Shown: positions 11,838 to 21,893 of the stretch, in pieces
Numbering within the stretch: the first letter of the stretch is position 1
How the letters are laid out: every line of letters begins with the position of its first letter
Assembly (NCBI GenBank): GCA_010909165.1
Contig: MU008163.1
Location: 620,001 to 684,000 of the forward strand
Direction: 5' to 3'
Length of the DNA stretch: 64,000 bases
Source of the DNA: Anthoceros angustus
Taxonomy: Eukaryota; Streptophyta; Anthocerotopsida; Anthocerotales; Anthocerotaceae
Notes under the pieces: model-generated
Seen by the model: only the letters and a program-made list of their open reading frames with translations
Told to the model about the DNA's origin: nothing
The model's database searches: none
Program-made: the position numbers and the translations under genes

Positions 11838-13969
11838 ATGGGAACATCGCAAGGCTCCCCACCTGTTTTGATAGTCAATGCATTAGAGCCTGCTGGGGTG
11901 CCTGCACCTCCGCCTCAGACTCTGGCTCCGGCTCCCGTGCCGAGTTCTGGCGGTGGATCCTTTCCTCCCCCTTCTGTCTCGGGGATTCCAGGACTTCCAG
12001 GACTTCCAGGACTTCCAGGACTCCGCACTCCCTCTCCTCCAACAAAGTCCAGCAGTCGTTTGACAGTGGGCGTCATTATAGGTATAACAATTGGCGTAGT
12101 TATCAGCTTGGTAGTTGCAAGCTGTGTATTCATTTTTCTTAGATATAGGAAGCGGGCTCCAGTTGTGGGTGGCAGCAGAGGTGTAACGGGAAGCAGGAGC
12201 CTAGGTAATATCGATAATGGAGTTTTGACCATACCTATGAGAGTAAATGGTGTGAATTCTAGTCATGTCATGTCACATATAGACAGCACAGAGGTGCCAG
12301 TTCGACGCAAAAGGCGAGGTTTGTTTGCACTATGGTGGGGGGGTGGAAGAGCAGTTCATTTACCTGGACATCCGGGTGTGACGAAGTTTGGCTACAAGTA
12401 AGTTGCTTTTGTATCTCGGGTGTCAGTTTGTCTTCTTCTCACATTAACTTTGTTGTTTTTCTCATTCTGCCTTTGCTTTGGCAGAGAATTGCAGAAGGCA
12501 ACCAACAACTTCACAGCATTGTTGGGGGAAGGATCCTTTGGTCCTGTGTACAAAGCTATTCAGCCTTCGGGAGCAATTTTGGCTGTGAAAACCCTGTCGG
12601 TGGAGTCCAGACAAGGCGAGAGGGAGTTTGACACTGAGGTGACGAGTCTCCAATGGATTTGTGCATGGGGTAGTGCCAAATGTCCTCCTGGGGCATGGGG
12701 CATAAGGTTTTAGGGCTGCATGCCCATGTTTCTTGTCATCATCGCAGGTCACGCTTCTGGGAAGATTGCACCACAGGAATCTTGTCAATCTGGTGGGATA
12801 TTGTGCGGATAGAGGTGAACGGATGTTAGTGTACGAGTACATGAGCAATGGGAGTCTTGCAGATTTTCTGTACAGTGAGTAATCCCAGAAGGCTTACCTC
12901 TTTTCGGCTTTAAGTTGCCTCCATGATCCCCTAGCATGGAACTTGTGGTGCTAGTCATTGGGTGTGTGTGGTAGATCTAATGCACTGTGAGGTTTCTTCC
13001 TGTGCAGATCGGGAAATTGAGCCCCTCAGTTGGGAGCAAAGGGTGCACATAGCGCAAGATATCTCAAGGGGCCTTGAGTATCTTCACGATGGGGTACATA
13101 GCTGTTGCTTTCTGGAGTCTTTGACTGATATATCCTGTGATTTGGTTTGCTATAACTTGGAGCAACCTTTTGGCTGGTTTTGACAGGCCATACCCTCTGT
13201 TGTTCATCGCGATATCAAGACAGCTAACATCTTGCTGGATGGTTCTATGACTGCCAGAGTACGCACTTTAATACTCTTTGCTTCGAATGCCGTCGCTTTG
13301 GAGCAGGTGGAGCATGCTCCCAGTTGAGTTGACAGGGCAAGTTGTGGAACTAGGTTGCAGATTTCGGCCTGTCGAAGGAGAACTCGACGAGTACGCCAGA
13401 ACCTATCGTCTCTGGTGTGAAAGGGACATATGGCTATGTCGACCCCGAGTACATAGTAACAAACATGTTCACCGAGAAGAGCGATGTATACAGCTTTGGG
13501 GTTCTGCTATTCGAGATTATAACAGCCAGAAGCCCGCAACAAGGCTTAATGGAGTATGTGCATCTTGTAAGGAACCATCTCTTTCTCACACGTTGTGCCT
13601 CATCAGCAGTTCAGAAGCACCACTGACAGTGACATGCATCCGGTTGTGCAGGCTGCCTTGGGTGTGGAGGGGAAGAACGGGTGGGGAGAGCTGCTGGATC
13701 CAAGACTGAACGGAAAATGCAACATGGATTCCTTGGGCACAATGGCCTCGGTAGCCTACAAATGTGTGCAGAAGCTTCCCAAGGCACGTCCCAGGATGCG
13801 CACGGTAGCACAGGTCCTTTCCAAGCTTGGCAGGCGGCGACACAACTCCTCCATCGACCTGACCAACTTGCCTCCCCTCACGGAAGTTGCAGTGGAGCTT
13901 TCAGAACTGCATCCAAGCCATGCGGACTCCTCAACCATCGGGCCCGAACCATCTCCAACAACTGAATGA
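11838..13969 (+). CDS. CRLK-type receptor-like protein kinase
   Basis: This encodes a membrane-anchored Ser/Thr kinase related to Arabidopsis CRLK1/2, calcium/calmodulin-regulated kinases that act in cold signalling. Exons by splice sites: 11838-12397, 12485-12638, 12748-12874, 13008-13093, 13187-13258, 13354-13566, 13652-13969; all junctions keep frame. The N-terminus is Pro-rich with a GLP repeat, followed by one transmembrane segment ([17 protein letters not shown]) and a basic stop-transfer. The kinase shows GEGSFGPVY, the lysine in [24 protein letters not shown], a [10 protein letters not shown] activation segment and [11 protein letters not shown]. The order and text match CRLK closely, including [12 protein letters not shown] before the kinase and an NPQQG-like '[10 protein letters not shown]'. 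It has no extracellular leucine-rich repeats. The N-terminus before the membrane segment is longer than I recall for CRLK1. Calmodulin binding cannot be shown from the sequence. A leader intron probably precedes the ATG. Confidence 0.88.
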
Positions 13970-14652
13970 ACACAACAATGAGGTAACTCCAACGTCTGCT
14001 TCACTGCACAGGGAGGAGGAATGAATCCACACAACATCCACCTGCCTTGCCTCACCACCGTGGGCTGAGAGGGAGGAAGGAGTTGTGCTGACGAGGAGGC
14101 AAGGGATGTGCAGTGTGCCAGGAAGGGAAGGAAAGGCTGAACACCCATGAATAAGCAGCGGCCTCCAGCAGCAGCCCGGTCATGAAAATTATAACGTTGG
14201 GAACGGACCCCCCCGCGGCGCCGTTTCGAACCCGTTTCGGAACCGTGTTGAAAGCGACGATTGCGTGCTTAGCTAGCTAGCTAGCTGTATGCCCTAAAGT
14301 GGTGTCAGTGGCCGGCCGGAGTCGTAATGTGCGTCTCAGACTGCTTTCTGCCCTGACCTGGTTTTGCGAGAGCCAGAAGCGCGTCACGGCGGTGCGACGA
14401 GACGTTTGAGACGCGCGGCGAGACGTTTTGAGACGCGTTTCCTGGCTTTGCTTCCTTGCTCGCACTGCGACGATCCCTGCGCATTGCGAGCTCGGAGATC
14501 GAGGATCGTAGGGTGTAGATCCGGTGCAGGGTGAGGTCCGGGGGGTGTGGGGCGAGGGGAAGGAAGGAAAGGGGAGGGAAGTGGAGGGAAGTGGAGGGAA
14601 GGGAGGGAAGGCAAAGCAAGGCAAGGCAAGGGAGGGGGAATCTTCGATTCGA
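13970..14652. other. Kinase 3' region and polypurine leader of the next gene
   Basis: After the kinase stop there is no further coding frame. A GCTA microsatellite (ctagctagctag) lies at about 14270-14285. From about 14525 to 14640 the plus strand is almost pure purine, in GGGAAG/GGAGG runs, and lies directly before the ATG of the next gene. It is open in the same frame as that gene, but the upstream end of the frame is a GTG, so I treat the tract as 5' leader. GA-rich leaders of this kind are common in plants and may bind GAGA-type factors; that is inference. Confidence 0.45.
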
Positions 14653-16989
14653 ATGCAGGGCCCGGGGATGTCGGCTCAGCAGAACCGGCAGCAGCTGAGT
14701 CGCAGGCCGAGGCGGTTGGTGTCACTGAGAAGAGACGACATCGTTACGGTTGATGTGAAGACAAAGACGTTGGTGCTCAAAGACGGGCTTACGATCAAGC
14801 TGAGCGGCGAGGATGTGGCGCGATGCATCCCTGGTTGCCCAGCGTTTGGGGTCCCTTTCGATGACGCCAGCACGGTGTACAGGAAGGACGGAGTGGTGAA
14901 AGCCCTGGGGCTGCCCCCGGGCTGTGGGACTCGCTGTGCTGAAGCGAGCATTCCGGACAGCGTGTTCAGGTCTTTGGTGAGCAGACGGAACTCCATGCTG
15001 CGAGGGGCAAAACCAGACGGCTATATGCCCTGGTATGTTGTGAGCGCCACCTTGGTTGAGTATTCTGGGACGGCGGTGAATTGGGCAGAGGAGGTTGCTC
15101 TTCGAATGATGGAGGCTCTGGCTGCGCTGAAGGATGGTGCGAAGAAGCTCAAGTTCGAGGCTGAAATTGTGAAGATGGTGAACCTCAAGGCGGAGGAGCA
15201 GGAGGCCCGCGCGGCAGCCGAGCTGGTGGTGCCGGGGGAGGAGCAGCTCCAGCTGCCCGAGGGAGTTCTCCCGGTGGATGGTACGGCTGGATTCGGCGAG
15301 GCGGGTGCTGGGGGTGGGGAGCCGGAGTTGGAGGGAGGCGTAGGGACGTACAAGAAGGAGTCGGTGGTTCGGAGGGACGTGGATGTTGTGGGAGAGGCAC
15401 GATTGGGAGTGGTGGGAGGTATTGTTGGGAGTGCTTCCGGGGAGGGGAATGCTGTGGGTGCGTCCGGGGAGGGGAATGCGGTGGTGGGCGGATTGGGAAT
15501 TGGGGGTACGGTGGGCGAGGATGCTGCTCGTACTGCGGGCGCAATGCTGTTGTTGAGCGGGGGGGAAGGAACGGGAGGGGGACTGGAAGTTGCTGGAAGT
15601 GGGCTCGCACTTGAGAAGGAGGCAGGCGGGGGTGTGTGGAGAGAAGTCTGCGTGGAAGAGAAGTCCAAGCTCAATCGGCATGACCTAACCCATGTCGTTG
15701 TGGAGCTGGCTTGTGGGGCGGCTTCCCCTGCCGTGCAAGTGGAAGGAAGACAGTTGAGGTCTCGAGAGATCAAGACAACCGTGGTGGAGAAGCTTTCCAC
15801 CAGGAGTGTAGCCAAGGCTGCTGCCCAGGTGCTGGCGAAGGCTTTTTCCGAGATGGATACCCGGTGCAGGAAGAAAGAGGAACAATGCAAGCAGCTGGAA
15901 GGGGACGGCAGCGAGAGGCAGGTGGAGAAGTCGGTAACAGGGCAGGAGGAGGCTGAAGCGAAAGCCAAGGCTGATGCAGTGGCCAACGCCGAGGCTGATG
16001 CGCTGGCCAACGCTGAGGGTGATGCAGTGGCCAAGGCAGAAGCGGATGCAGCGGCCAAGGCGGAGGCGGAGGCGGATGCACTGGCCAAGGCAGAGGAAGA
16101 GGCTGAGGCCGAGGCCAAAGCAGAAGCAGAGGCCAAGGCCAAGGCCAAAGCAGAAGCAGAAGCTGAAGCTTTCAACGCTCTAATGCAGGCTGAGGAGGAA
16201 AAATTGGCCAAGGCCAGGGAGGAAAAGAACGGGCTCCTGAGGCGCTTCAACGAAATCGGGGCCAGGGAAGCAGTGGCGGAGCAGGAAAAACGAGGAGTCA
16301 TCCGGCAGATTATCGAAAGCAGTGGCGCAGGCCGGAAGCTCATGGCAGACCGGGACAGCGTACTGGGAGAGGTCATGAGGGACATGAAGGCCATGCAAGA
16401 GGCGAGGCTGGTCAAGCTGGCTCAGATGCATGTCAAGAGGCGCAAGCTGGAAGAGGCGAATGCGTCCTACGACGAGATGACCAAGAGCCACACTGCCCAC
16501 ATCTGGGAGCTGGAGAAGGCAGTTGTGGACCAGGGCTACGGCATGGAGGCGATGCACGAGCAGTGGCAGCAGCATAACCTCAGGGTGGAGCAGCACAAGC
16601 TGGCCGAGGCCAAGTTGGAGGTGAGTTTGGCCAAGGCGGACGAGGCCAAGGCCGTGCTGGACGAAGAGAAGAACAAGCTGGTGGCGGAATTGCAGGAACA
16701 GCACGCCCGGATGAAGCACCTCCGGTCCAAGTTCATGCCGGAAGATAATATCCCTGACGTACTGGACATCAATACCATCGAAATCGAAGCTCTCCTGCTC
16801 GCTGCTGACGAGCGGGACACGGAGCCTTTTCCGGGGAATAACAAGAGGAAGCACTCGGACACGGATCGGGACTTCCGCCGGAAGCCCCAGGAGACCGAAC
16901 GTGACGTGGGAGGTTTACGCCAGCGGGCCAGAAGCAGCGAGAATGGTGGGGGCAAGCGAGCTCTGAGAGGCTCGTCGGGCGTGGTCTGA
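14653..16989 (+). CDS. Intronless coiled-coil protein with Ala/Glu/Lys-rich repeats, unknown family
   Basis: A single open frame of 778 codons from the ATG at 14653 (a second ATG at 14668 is also possible) to the TGA at 16987-16989. The first 170 residues form a compact, non-repetitive region with conserved-looking motifs (VSLRRDDIVTVDVKTKTLVL, LPPGCGTRC, MPWYVVSATLVEYSG). A Gly/Val-rich low-complexity linker follows. Then comes a tract at about 15945-16175 with repeats of the type KAEADALA, encoded by imperfect tandem GCN-GAR-GCN DNA. The C-terminal third is predicted long coiled coil (for example LEEANASYDEMTKSH), ending in a basic tail (NKRKHSD, RRKPQE, KRALRG) that could direct it to the nucleus. 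I recognise no known domain. The antisense strand is also open over 464 codons, a shadow caused by the GC-rich codon pattern. Expression and role are unknown. Confidence 0.7.
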   Translation: MQGPGMSAQQNRQQLSRRPRRLVSLRRDDIVTVDVKTKTLVLKDGLTIKLSGEDVARCIPGCPAFGVPFDDASTVYRKDGVVKALGLPPGCGTRCAEASIPDSVFRSLVSRRNSMLRGAKPDGYMPWYVVSATLVEYSGTAVNWAEEVALRMMEALAALKDGAKKLKFEAEIVKMVNLKAEEQEARAAAELVVPGEEQLQLPEGVLPVDGTAGFGEAGAGGGEPELEGGVGTYKKESVVRRDVDVVGEARLGVVGGIVGSASGEGNAVGASGEGNAVVGGLGIGGTVGEDAARTAGAMLLLSGGEGTGGGLEVAGSGLALEKEAGGGVWREVCVEEKSKLNRHDLTHVVVELACGAASPAVQVEGRQLRSREIKTTVVEKLSTRSVAKAAAQVLAKAFSEMDTRCRKKEEQCKQLEGDGSERQVEKSVTGQEEAEAKAKADAVANAEADALANAEGDAVAKAEADAAAKAEAEADALAKAEEEAEAEAKAEAEAKAKAKAEAEAEAFNALMQAEEEKLAKAREEKNGLLRRFNEIGAREAVAEQEKRGVIRQIIESSGAGRKLMADRDSVLGEVMRDMKAMQEARLVKLAQMHVKRRKLEEANASYDEMTKSHTAHIWELEKAVVDQGYGMEAMHEQWQQHNLRVEQHKLAEAKLEVSLAKADEAKAVLDEEKNKLVAELQEQHARMKHLRSKFMPEDNIPDVLDINTIEIEALLLAADERDTEPFPGNNKRKHSDTDRDFRRKPQETERDVGGLRQRARSSENGGGKRALRGSSGVV

Positions 16990-17189
16990 GGACAACAGGT
17001 GAGCCGGGCTGTCGAGCATAAGCCGAAAAATCCATCAGTAACTTTTTGAAACAAGTCCGGGCGCGCGTCAGTTGCAACGCTGCAACGTGGGAAGGGAGAA
17101 GATCATGGGAGTAACTCGCTCCGCGGAAGAGTCATGACCTCACAAATTTTGGCGTTTGCGTTTAACAAACAAGGAAAATGGGTTCCCAG

Positions 17190-17935
17190 GGAGAAAGAAG
17201 GGCGGAGATGGTGAGAAGGGGGACGACCGTTCTATCAAGAGGAGGGCGGGATGGCGGCTGTCTTTCTGGGTCACAGCAGCACAAGGTGGTAGAACTGTGG
17301 AGAGGAAGAGGGGAATAAATTTGCATCAAGGGAAGGCGGCGGCGGCGGTTGTTTTTTTTGGGTTACGACTTGAAAGTGAGCGGCATAATATAGAACAGGT
17401 TGTAGGATAGAGGGAGATGGGAAGGGAAATGGGGTATGAGCTCTGTATCAAGGGGAAGGCGGTGGTGGCGGCAGTTGTTTGGGTTTACAGCGTGAAAATG
17501 AGCGCGTGTGAGAACTTTTTTGCTGTGAGACCTGTAGGATGAGGAATCTCCCATATCCATCTAGGTATGTGTGCTTCTTTTATGTGTTACAGCGTGAGAA
17601 GGTTTTGCGTGAGAATAGTGGAGAGGGAGGGAAAGGGGGGTTTGAACTTTGTGACAAGGGGAAGGCGGGGCTGCGTTTCAGGGTTACAGCTTGAGAAAGA
17701 GCGTTTGTTGGTAACCTTTTTGCTGTGAGACCTGAGGATGAGGAATCTCCCATATCAATCTAGGTCTGCTTGAGGGTGTAACATGGAACTGGTGGTCGAA
17801 TGGTGGAGTGGGAGAAGGAGGTATGAATTTTCTATCGAAAGGAGGGATGGCGGCTACCTTTTTGTGTTACAGCGCGATCTGCGCTGTCAGACCTGGAGGA
17901 TCCATGTCTATCTAGAGATGTGTGCTTCATATCTG
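17190..17935. repeat. Imperfect tandem repeats, about 120-220 bp, decayed
   Basis: A phrase combining 'ggaaggcgg', 'ttacagcgtgagaa' and 'gctgtgagacctg.aggat' followed by 'ctcccatatc.atctagg' recurs at about 17330, 17455, 17660 and 17845. Spacing varies between copies and each copy has indels. No protein frame persists. This looks like an old local satellite or repeated leader and lies downstream of the intronless coiled-coil gene. Confidence 0.5.
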
Positions 17936-18110
17936 GTTTGTCTCAAAACGATGCAAATAAATAAAAATATATTATTTATAATTGATTTCTCAGGAATTGC
18001 TCTGAAAACAAAGTGCCCCTTTTTGCCAAGCCGGGTCATCCCCCGTTTCCGTAAGCTCCCCGCATTCGACACGTCCCGTTTGAGAATTTATACCACTGGG
18101 TACCGTGCGG

Positions 18111-19089
18111 GTCTCAGAAGGTTCGGCTCTCGTTAGACGAACTTCGAGAAAGCGGGGATGTGAGGGAGCAATTGTGCACTTGCTCACTTGTCCTCGCAGT
18201 TGCAGAAGACTCTGTCCTTGCGCATCGTCCCCTCCCAAGTCCCGCATCCCTATCTGTAAGCCAGCCGAACGGTAGCGTCTATCGCACGCCATCACACTCT
18301 GCGGTGAGTAACAGTAAAGCCTGTCTCCATTTCCTAGGCTCCGATTATGGTGTTGTCCTGTTGCCACCCGATTTCGTACAGACCTAATTCTGCGCCATGT
18401 CGAACGTTTGTAACGCGTAAGTGTCGCGTTCATGGCTAGGACGTTTGATTCTGCGCGTTGGTCGCACGTTTGCGCGGTTGTGTGTCGCTCGGGCTGAGGA
18501 GCTCTACGTGTATCTGTTGTGTTAGCTGTGTACGGCATGTGGCAAGATCTCTTCACCGTGTGTGTAGGAGGTGAATTGTAGAGGTGTTTGGCGTAAGGGT
18601 TTGCGGCTCTCAGAAGGTTCGACTCCTGTCAGACGACCTTCGACAGAGCGGGGATGTGAGGGAGCAATTGTGCACTTGCTCACTTGTCCTTGCAGTTGCA
18701 GAAGACTCTGTTTTTGCGCATCGTCCCCTCCCAAGTCCCGCATCCCTATCTGTACGCCAGCCGAGCGGTAGCGTCTATCGCACGCCATCACACTCTGTGG
18801 TGAGTATCTCCATTTCCTAGGCTCTGATTATGGTATTTGTCCTGTTGCCACCCGATATCGTATAGACCTAATTCTGCGCCGTGTCGAACGTTTGTAACAC
18901 GTCTGTGTCGCGTTCGTGGCTAGGACGTTTGATTCTGCGCGTTGGTCTCACGTTTGCGCGTTTGTGTGTCGCTTGGGCTGAGGAGCTCTACGTGTATTTG
19001 TTGTGTCAGCTGTATACGGCATGTGGCAAGGTCTCTTCACCGTGCGTGCAAGAGGTGAATTGTAGAGGTGTTTGGCGTGAGGGTTTGCA
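18111..19089. repeat. Tandem duplication, unit about 496 bp
   Basis: Two copies in direct orientation, 18111-18606 and 18607-19089, align almost base for base with scattered substitutions and a few small indels (for example an extra 'aacagtaaagcctg' near 18307 in the first copy). Landmarks such as 'tctcagaaggttcg', 'cttgctcacttgtcct' and 'ctaggacgtttgattctgcgcg' occur once in each. Neither copy has a convincing ORF or RNA gene. The unit is of unknown origin. Confidence 0.85.
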
Positions 19090-19540
19090 TGTGTTTGTGC
19101 ATGTCGCTCTTCCGCTACCAGTGCAGAATTCGAAACACCGGTCCCCCTAGCGGAAAGGAGTTGAGTTGGCATCTAATGACTACATGCTTATGTGACAACA
19201 TTTACACCACAAGCTGTTGGGCCAGTGATGTAGAACCAAGTAGTTCATTCCCATTACTACGTGATTTTATGGAGTTCGTAGGCCACTTACAAGTTCACAT
19301 TCTTACTCCACAAAGGGGGCATCTTGAAGACGAAGCTTCACATTATATTTACCTTGTTTGCGCCGAAATCCTATTTGTGCCTACATAGTTACTATACCTC
19401 CACCAAAAATATAAACCGGACTCTTTGAAATATCCAGTATAACATAATGATCCACCTAGAGTGACAATGGATATGCAGTTAGATCATACTAACACAAAAG
19501 TTGAATTAACAATCAATTAATATTAATAAAAAAATTGATA

Positions 19541-19811
19541 TGAGTTAGCTAATTCATAGTTCAACGATACATTTATTTATTTATTGGATATGTAATATGA
19601 TCTAGACATGATTTGAATTGTAAAAGAGAGAGAACAAATGAGCTCATATATTTCAAAATGAGCTCAAAATTGATAACAGATTAAAATCATGTCTAGATCA
19701 TATTACTATCCAATAAATAAATAAATGTATCGTTGAACTATGAATTAGCTAACTCATTTTGAATTGTAAAAGAGAGAGAACAAATGAGCTCATATATTTC
19801 AAAATGAGCTC
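19541..19811. repeat. Hairpin: 73-bp inverted repeat with interleaved 54-bp direct repeat
   Basis: An arm at 19542-19614 (starting gagttagctaattcatag) is repeated in reverse complement at 19684-19755 with about two mismatches or indels. A second sequence, beginning tttgaattgtaaaagagag, occurs in direct orientation at 19612-19665 and 19758-19811, immediately after each arm. The AT-rich loop is about 70 bp. This layout fits an inverted-then-direct duplication by template switching, or a fold-back insertion, in what is probably the 5' LTR region of the copia element. Confidence 0.85.
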
Positions 19812-20042
19812 TTTATATTACAAAATGAGCTCTTTATACCGTCTTATTCCTTTCGTCGGCTCTTTAAGGTATGTAACCTAGCCGTCCGACAAGTCATTTA
19901 GGTTTACATATAAACACATTATTACATTACTCTTTCACTTACTGATTCAATGTTTCATGTTTTCTAAGCGCTTGCTCCAGCGTGCACCTCAACACAATGT
20001 CAAGCTGTCTTGACAATAAGCCAGCCCTTCCCATTTTTCTTA

Positions 20043-20055
20043 TGGTATCAGAGCC
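20043..20055 (+). other. Primer-binding site (initiator tRNA-Met)
   Basis: The sequence TGGTATCAGAGCC matches the standard plant copia primer-binding site, complementary to the 3' end of initiator methionyl-tRNA. It marks the start of minus-strand DNA synthesis and the right edge of the 5' LTR. The first ORF of the element begins 30 bases downstream. Confidence 0.9.
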
Positions 20056-20085
20056 ATATACGCTGGCAATGATTTTATAGATGCA

Positions 20086-20589
20086 ATGCCGAGGAACAGG
20101 TCTAACTACGGATCCGGAGGAGGTTTTGTGAAATCCTTCTCAAGGCCCGCCTGCAGATCACCTGTTCGCTCGCGTGCATACGGGCCTGGTGCTAATTTCC
20201 AATCTGAACGAGATACTGTGCATTCAGAAAGAGCTCTTTATGGGCGCAATAATAGGATTCCAACAACGTATTATACTACTGCTGTGAGACCCTGCGACAC
20301 CTGTGGACACCTTTACAGACCTGATCAATCGTCTACCAGACGATCCTCCCCAGCGCCAGAGCCCTGCACAAGGAACATCGTTCCCCTGTCAACTTCACTT
20401 GAAACTTTGGAAGGTTTACTGAATGCAACAATTCAGAGACAGGAATCATTTGGAAGGCGATTGGACTCAATAAATCTGAAGATTCACAAATTCATCATCA
20501 GATTTTCTTCCGACATCAAAGAGTTGACCCACCAACTCCAGGTTTTCAATGACATTCTGCGCTCCTTTGCAGGGGAGCGCCTTGACTGA
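20086..20589 (+). CDS. Extra leader ORF of the copia element, 167 residues
   Basis: An intact ATG-initiated ORF between the primer-binding site and gag. The first half is basic and rich in Arg, Ser, Tyr and Gly, with a CDTCG pair of cysteines near residue 68. The second half, from LETLEGLLNATIQRQ to LTHQLQVFNDILR, has a heptad pattern typical of a short coiled coil. I recognise no family. Copia elements usually start directly with gag, so this is either an element-specific accessory ORF or an N-terminal part of gag separated by mutation. The 230 bp between it and gag hold no open frame that joins them. Being intact in an otherwise broken element is notable but may be chance. Confidence 0.45.
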   Translation: MPRNRSNYGSGGGFVKSFSRPACRSPVRSRAYGPGANFQSERDTVHSERALYGRNNRIPTTYYTTAVRPCDTCGHLYRPDQSSTRRSSPAPEPCTRNIVPLSTSLETLEGLLNATIQRQESFGRRLDSINLKIHKFIIRFSSDIKELTHQLQVFNDILRSFAGERLD

Positions 20590-20819
20590 TTCTTTCCTTC
20601 AGTCACTATCTAGGGATGGTGGGAGGATCTCACGCTGAATTTTCCTGTCTTCCTCACATTTGCTTCCGCTGGTAGAGACAGTTAGTAACCGTTTTTTTAG
20701 CTGAATCCTTCTTTGCCCTAGAAGACCCTTCAGCAGGTTAGTTTTCTTTTTATTGAGTCTGCTGAAACGTCATGACACCCTAACCGCTTACCTTTTCAGA
20801 TGGTCGAGGACACCTGTTC

Positions 20820-21893
20820 ATGTCAACAAGGGACTTCTTCTTCAAATACCCTGCTACACCACATCTGCGTCGTAGGTTAGATACCGAGTATGATGACTTA
20901 GCTTCCCCTCCACCTAGTCCTTCTGGTCCCACTCCAGATCCTCCACCAAACCCACCTAATCCTCCTGTCCCTCCTGTACCACCTCCTCCTAATCCACCCA
21001 TACCACCACCAGTACCACCAAATCCGCTTGTCAATATGGCTTCTGCTTCAACACCTTCTTTTACAGCAGAGCTAAAGGAAAAAGACATGTTCAATGGTAC
21101 CCAATATGAGGTGTGGCGTGTTCGCATGATGACCAATCTTCGCGCAAGAGGTGTGTGGGCAGTTGTAGATGGCTCATCCCCAATACCTGTCCTACCTGCT
21201 GCTGGTGCTGCTGCTCCAGCTGGAGGAAATCAGGTGACACAGGATGGTATCGACAAGTGGCACAACCTGAACAGTATCGCAGTTGCTATATTGATATCTG
21301 GCCTTGACGAGGTTCTAATACCTGAAGTAGAGTATTTGACGAAAGTTCATGAAATCTGGAAACAATTGGAAAATACATATGCTGTCAAGACTATGTTGAC
21401 CTTATGTACAGCAAAGCAAGAATTTTATGCTTTAAGGATGCGAGAGGGTGAGAGTGTGGCTGCCCACACAAGTAAATTCCGTCACCTTCGCTCGCGCCTT
21501 GTCCAGCTGAATGCCACCATGACTGAAGAGGATGCAGTCTCGCAACTATTGCTCAGCCTGCCTGCCTCGTATCGGACTTTTGTTTCACTCCAGAATGTAC
21601 CCCTCGCATTAGCAGGCCAGAACAGGTTAGCTGGTACCCCAGTTACTCTAACTCTGGAAGGTGTGATAGGTACACTTTACCAGGAGGAGCAGAGCCGACT
21701 TCGACTGAATCCAAGTGACTCTGGAGGGAAGACTCGAACGGATAGAGTTTTGTATACCTCGCGTCCGCGTGGAGGATATGGGCGAGGACGAGGCAGAGGT
21801 GGAGGCAGGTTCCCATCTTCTGGACGCCAACAACAACGTCCCTCTCCCAGTGTCCAGGGGTATTACACCAGTTGCAATTGCCAGGTTTCTTAG
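20820..21893 (+). pseudogene. Copia gag
   Basis: The frame starts at the ATG at 20820. After a Pro-rich N-terminus (PPNPPNPPVPPVPPPP) it shows the copia gag core: FNGTQYEVWRVRM, then IWKQLENTYA, then SKFRHLRSRLVQL and LLLSLPASYRTF. The structural protein would form virus-like particles. The C-terminus is basic (GGYGRGRGRGGGR) as expected before the zinc knuckle, but the CCHC motif is not intact: the frame ends at a TAG at 21891-21893, and the reading continues in another frame. So gag is separated from pol by an indel. Confidence 0.85.

Noticed and set aside
14524-14526. GTG as start of the coiled-coil protein, giving 821 residues
   Set aside because: The added 43 residues translate a polypurine leader; the first ATG is at 14653.
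15021-16415. 464-codon minus-strand ORF opposite the coiled-coil gene
   Set aside because: Ser/Ala-rich translation mirrors the GC-rich codon pattern of the plus-strand gene; it has no domain.
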